Shown: positions 49,147 through 59,531 of the stretch, piece after piece
Layout of the letters: every line of letters begins with the position of its first letter
How positions within the stretch are numbered: position 1 is the first letter of the stretch
Assembly: GCA_001600415.1 (NCBI GenBank)
Contig: BCJX01000001.1
Coordinates: forward strand, 1,162,303-1,226,302
From: Pascua guehoae
Lineage: Eukaryota; Basidiomycota; Tremellomycetes; Trichosporonales; Trichosporonaceae
Reading direction: 5' to 3'
DNA: 64,000 nt
Notes under the pieces: generated by a model
What the model was told of the DNA's origin: nothing
What the model saw: only the letters and a program-made list of their open reading frames with translations
Databases searched by the model: none
Program-made: the position numbers and the translations under genes

Positions 49147-49511
49147 CAGCTACCAGAGTCCCACCACATTGATCTCCACGATTGCGTACACATCAACTGA
49201 AACATGCCCGCCCACTGGGACGGAGGCGCCACGCCTCCAGAACCATATTCTACAGAGTAAGAGGGCGCGCAAAGTCGAGCCTCGGCCCTGTGCCAGTCGT
49301 GGCGCATCGAGCTCAATGTGGCGGGCATTTACACTGTGCAACTATCTATTCAGTGTCCGCCATGCCGCATTGGGCTCTTACCACCTTCCCGATCTGCGTG
49401 GGGTTTTCTGCACGTCCTGCCATCCGCGCAAGTACCCGGACAGACGACACGCGTAATGGGTATTGTCGAAGGTTGCGGTGGCAGTGAGAGGGGTGCAAGC
49501 CACGCCTCCTT

Positions 49512-49589
49512 CGTTCTGGCTGGCCATCTCTGCTTCACGTTCTGGCTGGCCATCTCTGCCTCGTTCTGGCTGTCGCCATCTCTGCTTCA
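49512..49589. repeat. three-copy tandem repeat, 24-28 bp unit
   Basis: The unit CGTTCTGGCTGGCCATCTCT is followed by GCTTCA or GCCT. Copies start at 49512, 49538 and 49562; the third has TGTCG in place of TGG. Confidence 0.9.
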
Positions 49590-50732
49590 AGCAGAGTCTA
49601 TGGCCTGCAGTGCCACGGTTGTGAGTCCCAGAGACGGGCCACAGATGCAGAGGCATGCTGTTCAAACGCTTGGTCTGCTGCGACGCGTGTTGAACGAGTT
49701 TAGAAGCAGTCGTGTCACCGTGCGTCTGCAGCGGCTTGGGAGTCACCCTTCACGACTCACCTATTTTGCGACCTGGCCCCAAATGACACGTTCGACCCGC
49801 CCCTGCTTCTCTTACACTCTACTTGTACGCTCACTGCTCCTCGTGCTCCTCAGATCACTGCCTCTGGTACGCCCCCTGCCGCTCGTACACCTTATCTGGA
49901 GATATCTGCCACGCCCAGCCGTCATGCTCGTGGTCGCGCCAGTGTTGACCGCCGATACCAACACTCTCGTGCAGGGGGGCAAGGCACCTGAACCTTTTGA
50001 TTCACTGGAAGTAAGGCACAGCAGACACGCAGTGCCATGCGCAAGCTCTAAATGCTGGGCCCGCGTGTCAGTCGCGACACTGGACGGCCCCGTTTGAGAA
50101 AGTCGGTTGATGGCTTGGCAGGTGGCTCGTGCCTGAAGTCTGGGATGCTGGCGTTGCTGGGCAATTGGGCGCAGAAGCCTGCTCGCAGCGTCAACAATGT
50201 GGGAAGCGATGCGGGGCAGCATGGCAGCTAGGCAGGGGGGTAGCTTTGCAAGCTTGACAAAGGCGGTGGTAATTGAGCGTCAGGAGCGAAACACGACGGC
50301 GGGGGGCGAGCAAGGTCCGCTAGGACGGGGCAAGTCATCAGTAACATGTGTGGGGCAAGGAGTGGGACGACCGCGGAGAGATTGGCGGAACAGCGGGCCG
50401 ACGAGTCGGAAGCACCCAAAGGTTTGGTCGAGCGAGCCGGGTTACAGGACATGGTCGCGAGCTGGAATACAGTTGTACAGCTGTCCAGCTGTACGGGTAC
50501 AGGCCTTGTGGGTTTCTGGGTATCATACTGTGATCGTCTGGCCATCTCGGCTCTGGGGCCTGACACGCGTCCTGGCCCGCACCCTGGCCTTCAGGCTGTT
50601 TGTCTACGTCTGGCTGCCTACTGCCTGTAGTTGCCGGCGACTTGTGACGGCAGAGCTCGAAGACATGCCCAAGGACCTGGGCCGTCTAGCGGCATCGGCG
50701 GCATAGAGCGGCTGGCTCATGCCGCATGCCGT

Positions 50733-50788
50733 CCTTTTTTCTTTTTCTTTTTTTTTTTCTCTCTCTTTTTCGATTTTTTTTTTCTCAG
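50733..50788. repeat. polypyrimidine (T/C) tract
   Basis: A 56-bp stretch of almost pure T with C, ending TTTCTCAGG. It would look like a strong splice acceptor if transcribed on the plus strand. Confidence 0.85.
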
Positions 50789-52714
50789 GTGCCGTACTGC
50801 TGGGTGGCGGGATCGTCGTCGTCCCAAAAAAATGTGGTCCAGCGCCACACCCCACCCCACAGTGCGCAACTGGAGGTGGCCGACCCGGCCGGCGGCCCCC
50901 ACCTCGGCCCTTTGCTCGGCAGTCTCACTTTTACCCCCTCGCCTCCGCCCACACCGCAGTCTTTGAGACACTGATTGCAGAGTAGTAGCCGCCGGCAAGT
51001 CCAGGAGGTCCCCAAGTCGGACATGTACCGAGAATGCCCCGCGCGCCCCGCCGCTTCGCCAAAGTGGTCATGTGCTACTCTGTATCATGCTCATGCATAC
51101 CGCGATCACGGATCCATGGCATCATCCACCCATGGCCGACGTCGGAATCCATATGCAAGCAAATGAATAACCTAGAAGCACCGCGAAGATGACTATGCAA
51201 AGCTAAAGTAGAGTTGATGCGTGACGGGCCGAACCGCGCGTGCCGCGTGGGATAATGGGTCACGAGCTCACGAGGCAAGAGTGTGCTTGTGCGCTTGTGC
51301 GTTTGTTGTGTTGTAATCTGCGGTTTACGGCGAAGACGGGAGTCCAAGGGAATGGAGCTGCCCCCCGACCGGAGCGGACAAGAGCAAAAGAGCGTCAGAG
51401 TGCGCGCACCAAGGCCGAAGGCGTTCCAGGTAGACGGGCCGCTCTCGGGAGCTGGCGTGTTACTCTCCCTCCCCCTCTCTCTCTCTCCCTCTCGCTCTGT
51501 GGCTAGGGTTGTTGGAGCGCGCGTCACTGGTCTGTCACAAGGGGCGGCAAGGGATGGACACAACCGAACATGTCAAAAACAAGTCTACCGTGTTGCATGC
51601 ATGACCGCGACGATCGCCAAGATGACCGACCCGAGCACTGGAGTACTCTAGTCGTAGTGCGTGCATGCAGATGCCAAACGCCAGTACGCCAGATGATGAC
51701 GCCGCCGCCGTCGGGGGGTGGTGGCTTGGCGATTGTGCTCTAAAGAAAACAAGCTTCGAGCTTGACAGGTTTAACAAGAGCTAGAACGGCGACTAAAAAG
51801 CCACCTCGCACATCAACGGCGTCTTGACGCCCACATTACCAAGGGCAAGCTGGGGACATTGACAGCGTGCATAGCACACCACGTCCATTTGAAAAAAGCG
51901 ATGGGGCATCAACTAAGTCACCAAAGCGAGACTGTCTGCTGAATCTTCTGGTGGCAAGGTCACATGCTACTCGACATTTGTTCACTTGCAACCTGCGTTT
52001 GAATGCATGCCATTGACCAAGGTGTATGTACTTTGTATTCTTGGTTGTGGGTGGTGCGCAGCAAGTAGTGCAGTGTGTGTGGCGGGCCTTGCCTTGTGTG
52101 TGTGCGCTCTCTCTGTGTTTGTCCCTGGATGAAAAAGACTGACAAAAAAGGACAAGTGACCCTGACCGACCTGAACCCATCTTTTCGCCTCTTCTGCCTC
52201 TTGGGCTCCAGTGCCTGCCTAAGAGCATGCCCCGCCCAGGCGGAGCGACTTTTTTTTTCAACTGGCTCACTGCCTGCCTGCCTGCGTGCGTGCGTGGTGC
52301 CTTTCCTTTGGCTGGGAGCTGGGTGAGAGAGAGAGAGTAGTGCATGTCAATCCTCCAGAGGCTTGCCTCCAGTGTCGTTTTTTCCCCTTTCCTTGCATAT
52401 CCCCCCCCTTGGCTGGCCCCTTTTTACCCCTGGCTCTTGCCTCACCATACACCACCATAGACACCCACAAACCAAACTGGGCGGCGCAAGTTCCATAGAC
52501 CTTAGTGTACCGAACCACAACCACCACCCATCCACCACCACCGCCGCCGCCGCACGCTGCCGCACCCCGGCAGCCGCAGCAAAAAGCCAGCCATACCGTA
52601 CCACACTGCAGCCACCAAAGATACCACTAGCCAACCACCCACCCCACCCCTCCATCCATCACCCAGCACCCACCCAGGCCACCAACCCACCCACTGGCCC
52701 GCTTCTCCCCCCCC

Positions 52715-52849
52715 NNNNNNNNNNNNNNNNNNNNNNNNNNNNNNNNNNNNNNNNNNNNNNNNNNNNNNNNNNNNNNNNNNNNNNNNNNNNNNNNNNNNNN
52801 NNNNNNNNNNNNNNNNNNNNNNNNNNNNNNNNNNNNNNNNNNNNNNNNN
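52715..52849. other. assembly gap (135 N)
   Basis: Run of N flanked on both sides by C-runs. Real sequence and length are unknown. Confidence 0.98.
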
Positions 52850-54516
52850 CCCCCCCCCCTCGCCTCCTCCTCCTCTCCTCGCCTCGCTCGTGCATTGTCT
52901 CGCTTTTTTTCATCTCGCTCCGCCCGCGCCGACACACGGACCTCGTACTTCACGTCCCGTTGTCACCAAACCAGGTCCGCCCTCAATCTCAGGCATCACC
53001 CATCCACCCACAATCCTACTATCAATCCACGCGGGCCCTGTCACTTGTCGCCCCTGGTCTGTCGTGGGAACACTCGTCGTCTTCTAAAGCCTCCACAACA
53101 CTTGTTCCACACATCCACATCGCGCATTCTTGTGCACAGCACCACACACCGCCTCGGCCCCACCCGTCGGCCGCCCTTGTTCGTCGTCTGCATCCCCCCT
53201 GCCTTGTGGGAGCCCTTCCCCGGAGGTCCGCTTCGGCCCTTGAAAACCCCGCCATTGCCCCCATCCCTCCCCCCAACATCGCTAGCCTTTAGGCAGCCCT
53301 TGTTCGCCGACCACCCACTACCTGCACCACCGCGTCGCAACGTCTCTGCGACCCACCTCGCTACGTGCTGCGTGTCCCTTCTCCCCGCCACCCGCGCATT
53401 TGCACGCCACCGGTCGTCCCCGACGCGCAATCCACACGCGCCGAACGTACCCTGCCCACCACCCAGTGTCACGCGCGTCCCGCAACCCCTCTAGCTACCT
53501 AGCTCGTCAGGACCGACTTGCATCCGAGTCCGCTCATCCTCCCATCGACAGCGCGTCAGACCGCGTTCCAGGGATCCAAACTCACATCGTGAGTGATCGC
53601 ACAACGTGTAAAACTCACCGCGCCGCCGGTACCACCACGAGTCTCCCCCGCTCATACCGCAGATTGTCTCGTAGCATCCAGTACCAACGGCCCGCCATCG
53701 CAGTCATCACATCTCGGTGCCAGTGCTCCATACTAGCGACCTCCTCTTAATCTCGTGCTTCCAGACACCGACATTGCACTCTTTGTGTGTCCCGTCTGGC
53801 TCGACTTGCATCTATCGGCCACTCAACGTCCGCAACAAGCCAAAGCGCACCTGCTCTGCCCGACGATCGGACGCCACGCCTCCGGCTGACGCACCACCGC
53901 ATCTCCTCGCATAGCGCTGCTGCTACATTCTCAAGGACCGAGAGGACCCGACCCCATCTGACTGCTGTGTCCTTGCGGTTCACGCCAGCCAGCTTACTCA
54001 TTGGGATCACAAAGGACTCGTCGCCGCATCGCGCTCACCCCCGTTTCGAAAAGCATTCGTGCGTTGCGCGCCCGTCGATTCTGTGGCTTGACTGCTTGTT
54101 GTGCACGCGTGCGCACGGCCCAACATCTCTCTGCCATACCACGCGGCCCTTGCACGAAGCGACCGCACGAGTTGACACGCTTCCCCTGACAGTTGAGCGT
54201 TTCCCGTCAGAGACGTTTTAGCTGGTTCAGAACACACCGTCGTCGTCTCCGCCTTCACACCGAACACCGTTGAGCTTGGCTCGCAGAACCCGCGCTCCTT
54301 GTTCCCCACTTGCCCAACCCCGTCGTTGCGGCGCGTCTCGGCCCACCTCGGTGTTGCTGCGCACGGACACGATTTAAGACGGTCCACTGAGACGAGGCCT
54401 TGGCGATAAACGTGAGTACCAACGGCACAACGGGGAGGAGCACACACACGCCACACACAATCACCACCCCGTGCGACCCGCACGACGCCCCCCGCTGACC
54501 ACTGTTTGCACAGGCC
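52850..54516 (+). promoter_or_regulatory. promoter and probable spliced 5' leader of the LisH gene
   Basis: A C/T/A-rich stretch typical of a fungal promoter plus leader. A GTGAGT donor at 54411 and an acceptor GCTGACC..TTTGCACAG ending at 54513 define a likely 103-nt intron that stops three bases before the ATG at 54517. Several short ATG-started frames lie upstream. Confidence 0.5.
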
Positions 54517-57500
54517 ATGGCCTTGCCCCACCCGCCGATAATCCATCCAGCACACGCGTCACCAGCCGTGTCTCATCCTCACCCACACATGATGCAGCAG
54601 CCCGGCCAACCGGGCCACTCTGGGATGCCCATGCAGATTGCGAGCGGATATGTTCAGCCATATCCTGTCGTCCGTCCGCCGCAGCCCGGACTAGCGGCGG
54701 TGGGAATGACGCCCCAGGCCGCCGCTCTCCAGCAACAGCAGCGGCAGCAGATTCAGATGGCCGCACAGCAAGCGCAGCAGCAACAACAGCAGCAGCTCGC
54801 GGCTCAGCAACAGCAAGCCACTGCCCAAGCTGTTGCCGCTGCTCAACAGCAACAGCAGCAGGTTCAGCAAGCGCAGCAGCAGGCCGTTGCAGCCCAGCAG
54901 GCGCAGCAGCAAGCACAGCAGCGTGCGGCAATGGCTGCTGCCCAACCTGGCCACCACATGTCCCCATCCCCTCATCTCCAACACGCGGGCTTTCCCGTCA
55001 ACGGCCCCGCGTCGGCCGTTCACCCCCACCAGTACCCCGGACATCCTCCTGGCCAACCCGCCGGTCTCGCAATGGCACAGGGTCCTCGACCCACAAGTGT
55101 GCAGATGCGCCCTCCTCGACCTGGAGCCGTCCGCCCTCCCCAACAGAGTCCCATTGTGCAGCAGCACTCTGGTTATCAGCAACATCCTGGCTCTCAGCAG
55201 GGCCAGCAACCTGGCCAGATGCAACATCCTCCACATGCGGGGATGCAGCCTGGGCAGACTCCGCAATCCCAACAGGGTACCCCAGGCGCCGTCATCCCAC
55301 CTGGAGGACACGCACACCCCCAGCAGACGGCAATGGAGCACCAGATGACAGGCCAAGGATTTGACATGTCTCGCGTGGGATCTGTGCAGTCCCAGATCGG
55401 CGGTGGCGGCCCTGTTCGCGATACTGAATCTCTGTGAGTGGCGAACATTTGGATGACGCACGCCCCCCTGCTCTGTGGCTGACGGCCGTTTCAACAGACT
55501 GAAGCAGTATTGCTACGAGTACTTGATGAAAAACGAGCTCCAGTCAACCGCTTCGACCTTTCGGAGTGAAGCTGGTCTCGGCGAACAGCAGCCTCCCCCC
55601 ACGGCGCACCCTAAAGGGCTGCTAGTCGAGTGAGTGCAGTGCCTGCTTGGCCCTTTTTACGGCATGCCGTCGAGTCGTTCTAACATTTTCTAGTTTGTGG
55701 CATTGCTTTTGTGACCTCATCACCGCAGGCAAGGGCCCTCAGGCGTTGGGCACACCCGCTGCCTACACGGATGTAAGTGGACGGGATACTGGAGTTTGGA
55801 ACGGGGACAATTGTGTGTGAGGCTGACGAGCTAGGCCCTCAACCGCCTTCGCAGCTTGCGACAGTCGATCGGCGCCCCTGGTCAACAACCCGGGGGCCCA
55901 CAAGCCCAATTCCAGGGGACCCCTACGCTTGCAGCTCAACGCATTCCTGTCGACGTGCGCCAGCAGCAGCAACAGCAACAGGCGCAGGCTCAAGCCCAGG
56001 CCCAGGCTCAAGCCCAAGCTATCGCGCAGGCTGGTGGGATGCAGGCGCAGGCCATGCTTCAGCAGCAAATGCAGCAGCACGCGCAGCAGCAACAAGTTGC
56101 CGCCCAGCAACAGGCTGCCCTTATGCAGCAGCAGCAACAGCAGCAGCAACAGGCCCAGGCCCAGCAGCAGCACCAGCAGCAACACCAGCAACAGGTCGTT
56201 GCAGCTGCCGCTGCCGCTGCGCAGCGCTTTGGACAGCAGCCTGGTCCGCAAACGGGCTCGCCTGCTCAGCAGCGACCTCCTGCGCCGGGCCAGCAGCAAA
56301 TGTACGCGGCGGCGCAACAAGGACACATGGCAATGCAGCAGCAACACAGCCAGTCTGGTCCCAACCACCCGTCGCCGCTTGCTCCGTCGCCGCGCATGGT
56401 GGGACGCGTCATGCCATCGCCGCACCAGCAGCACATGCGTCCTCCGACAAGTTCAAACGGGCCTGTCCAGGGTGGCACGCCGACCATGATGCCCGCGATG
56501 ACACAGCAACAGCAGGCAGGTGGCGTCGCTATGGGTCAGCAGTCGGGCAGCGGGACGTTTATGCACCCGCCGACTCCCCAAGCTGCGGCGAGCCCAGCCG
56601 CTCCGATGACGCCTCAACAACAGCCGGTGACCGTTCACCAGCAGCAGGCCTTTGTCGCTCAGCAGCAAGCGTTACAGGCGGCGCGCGTTCAGGCACACGC
56701 GCTGCAGGCACAGGCCCAGCAGCAGCAGCAGGCCCAGCAGCAGCAAATGCAGGCGGCACAGCAGCATGCCCAACAGCAGCAGGCCCAGCAAGCAGCCCAG
56801 CAGCAACAACAACACGCCCAGCAGCAGCAGCAAGCGTTGTTACAGCAGCAAGCGCAGCAACGGCAGCAACACGCCCAGCAACAGCGACAACAACACGATG
56901 CGCAACAGCAGGCGCAAGCACAGGCGCAGGCACAGGCTCAGGCTCAGGCGCTGCAGCAGCAGAATGGCGGACGCATGAGTGCCCAGCAATTGCAGCAGCT
57001 CCAGCAGCACCAGCAACAACAACAGCACCAGCAACAACAACAGCACCAGCAGCAGTCGCAGCAGCAGCCACAGCCACAGCCACAGCAGATGCCGGGCAGC
57101 TACGCGAGTCTGGGCCTGGGACAGGTGAACCCGAGTCTCATCGACCACAGCATGCAGACGCTCGGTCTGCAAGGGCGTGATATTGAACAGCTCCCCGAGG
57201 AGGACAAGGTTTGTGGCTGCTTTCTCCGAGGCTGGCTTGTGCTGACAAACCCAGCAAAACTTGATACGGGCTTATCGCGCAAACATGACGGATCAGCAGC
57301 GGCGGCAGCAGATGATGAGCATGAACGGCCAGCAGCCGCCTCCCGGTGCTCCTGGTGCTTCGCCCGCGGCCACGACCCCCCAGCAATACCAACAGTCAAT
57401 GGTGATGCAGGGCGGCGCCCAAGGCCAGCAACGCCAGGTCAGTGGACAGCCAAGACCACACAGTGTGGCCTTTGAAGGGTCAACACCCATGCAGGTGGGC

Positions 57501-58429
57501 TCACTTTGATGGCTTTTTACAAACCAGAGTGTAAGAAAGGGCTAACGTGTGCAGCAGGGCGAGTCTAGTTCTGGAAGCGGCGGACGGGGCAACACGCCTC
57601 CTGACCGCAAACGCATGCGCCGCAACTCTGGGAGCGCCGCGCCGAGCCCGTTTATTCAGCCGCAGACGCTTCAGGGTTTTCAGCAGCCTCCTACACCGCA
57701 GCACATGATGATGGTTGGCAACCGCGGCATGATGAACGGTCCCGGGCAGCAGCCGATGGAATCGCACAGTCCGGCGCAGCTGGTAAACCGATCACCACGT
57801 AATCAACCCATCAACGGCGTGCCCGGGCAGTCGATGCAACGCAACCAAAGCAAAAGCGGCGATGGAAGCATGCCGCCACCAGCAAGCCCCGCCGCAGCGA
57901 CATTAGGCCGGACAACCCCGCAGCAGTCTGGCAAGCTGGCAATGACGCCAAAGATGCAGCAAAAAGAGGACATGATTGTGAGTTGCCAAGAGTTGCATGC
58001 AGCTGTCGGTGGTCGCGAGCTAACAGAAAGCGCGAATCTGCCACTCCAAAATCGCTTCGCAACTCGCCAAACACGGGCGCCATTCCTGTGACCGATACTG
58101 GCGGGGGCCAAACGGCGTCGACGCACGGACTGACCCCGTCTCCGCCATCGGGCTCGACCGCGACACCGGCGGGCAACGCCAACGGCCCCAACAATATGAT
58201 AAACGGAGTCGTTGCCGATCAAGGCAATGTCGGTAGTGGCCAAGGGCAGCAAGGCCAGCAGCAGCAGACGCTGTCGTTTGGTCCCGACGACGTCTTGTCC
58301 AACAATCTCTTTGGCCCCGACACGGATCTCGAGTGGATGAACTCGCTCACCACTACCGACGGCCTCGACTTTGCGCTCTATCTCGAGAATATCGGCGAGG
58401 ACAATGACGGCGAGGTGGGCATTGCGTAA
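54517..58429 (+). CDS. LisH-domain, Gln-rich transcriptional regulator (Flo8-type)
   Basis: Exons 54517-55433, 55498-55629, 55694-55772, 55835-57208, 57255-57494, 57555-57977 and 58031-58429 give 1187 aa. Residues about 306-333 form a LisH motif (LLKQYCYEYLMKNELQSTAS). Directly after comes HPKGLLVDLWHCFCDLITAG, the segment found after LisH in Flo8 and single-strand-DNA-binding-protein-like regulators. On both sides are long Gln/Ala/Pro tracts from CAG/CAA codons. A basic patch DRKRMRRNSG near residue 930 may be a nuclear signal. The acidic tail (DTDLEWMNSLTTTDGLDFAL) looks like an activation region. In yeasts Flo8 proteins control adhesion and filamentation; applying that here is inference. 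The final acceptor (CTAACAGAAAG) was chosen to keep frame. Confidence 0.85.
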
Positions 58430-59527
58430 TGTGCGGCTCGCGTAGTTGTCTCGACAGATTTGTCGCGCGCGTATTTGTGTGCCGCTGGACGCCTGCGGCA
58501 CGCCGACCGGAGGAGAGGAGAGGATGTGGTCTGGATTTCGGCACTTGTCCCGTGTGTTGCGAGATTGTTGTGCGCAACGCTCTCTCGCCGTGTTTGTCTT
58601 GGTTTCCGTTTACACATGTCTTGCTCTCCATCCAAAACAGTATTTCCAGCACATGATCTGGCCCCGCCCATACCCTTACATTGACCGGAATCGTATGCAC
58701 CGCACTACCATAGATACTTTTGTGTGACGCGTATGTTTATTTGTCTGCATTGCTGCTTGGGGGAAACGGGCGGGTCGGAGGGAGCGCGCAGGGATCAGTG
58801 GCGATCACACAAACAGAGCGACATTGTCTCTGCACTGGCTGCACCCGTGCAACCCGTGTGTACGTTAGCACGTGCGACGCATGTGCGAATGTACGAGATG
58901 GACCAAAGGCGGGAATCACCTGGGCCAGGGTTGTAAATAGGGAGCCCGGGTGAGTGGGCCCTTTGAGAGTATGTGCTGTGCTGTATACGCGTAACAGTAG
59001 TGGTATTGCCCGTGCACACTTTGTCCCGCTACTGGGCTGGTGCAAGCTGATACATGCATGATACAAGTGGTGGGGCCAGTGGGTGGGGCGCTAGCGGACG
59101 TGAGGCCACGTGGCCGCGTCGAATGCGTGCATGCGTGCATGCATGGCGTGCATGGCCGTGGCGGATCGGCGGATCCATGTACATGTTCCGTGCCTGAGCC
59201 AGAAATTTAACCGACAACCGCACACGGCCCAGCCCAGGCCCCAACCCAGCCTCAATGCCACTCACTCCAACATGATGTAACCCGTGGCAGCAGCACCCCT
59301 GGAAAAAATCAGCCGTGGGTGGCGGATACAGGATGCCCACTGCCCCGGGCCACTGGAGTGAGCGTGGGAGTCGCAGAGAGTCGGTGCTGGGTGCTCGCTT
59401 GCTCGCTTGTCAACAGATCTCTTGATCTCTTGAACGACATCCCAACCGAACCGAACCGGACCGAATCGAATCAAACCCAACGTCCGCACGCACACCCGCA
59501 GCCCCGGCGGACCGCATAGATGGCGCG
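58430..59527. other. intergenic, LisH gene / transporter
   Basis: 1.1 kb without a recognisable gene. GCATGCATG-type repeats occur at about 59125-59155. Confidence 0.5.
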
Positions 59528-59531
59528 ATGA
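59520..59531 (+). promoter_or_regulatory. three-codon upstream ORF overlapping the transporter start
   Basis: ATGGCGCGATGA encodes M-A-R-stop. Its stop overlaps the transporter start as ATGA (59528-59531). Such an overlap can lower or couple translation of the main frame. Whether the transcript includes it is unknown. Confidence 0.5.

Larger units (their letters stand above)
48325..52714. other. gene-poor region with tandem repeats
   Basis: No confident gene in about 4.4 kb. It contains a 14-bp tandem array (49049-49146), a possible MITE relic (about 49135-49460), a three-copy 26-bp repeat (49512-49589), a 20-bp palindrome (50475-50494), a polypyrimidine tract (50733-50788) and a CT repeat (about 51460-51500). 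Two short open pieces, 50641-50706 (ending GRLAASAA) and 50790-50990, have plausible codon use but no definable gene. Confidence 0.5.

Noticed and set aside
48544..49200. 218-codon plus-strand frame running through the 14-bp tandem array
   Set aside because: The repeat unit is not a multiple of three and the composition is Arg/Ser/Pro-rich without motifs, so it is a chance frame.
52502..52953. Frames crossing the N gap
   Set aside because: They consist mostly of unknown bases and simple CCACC repeats, so no inference is possible.
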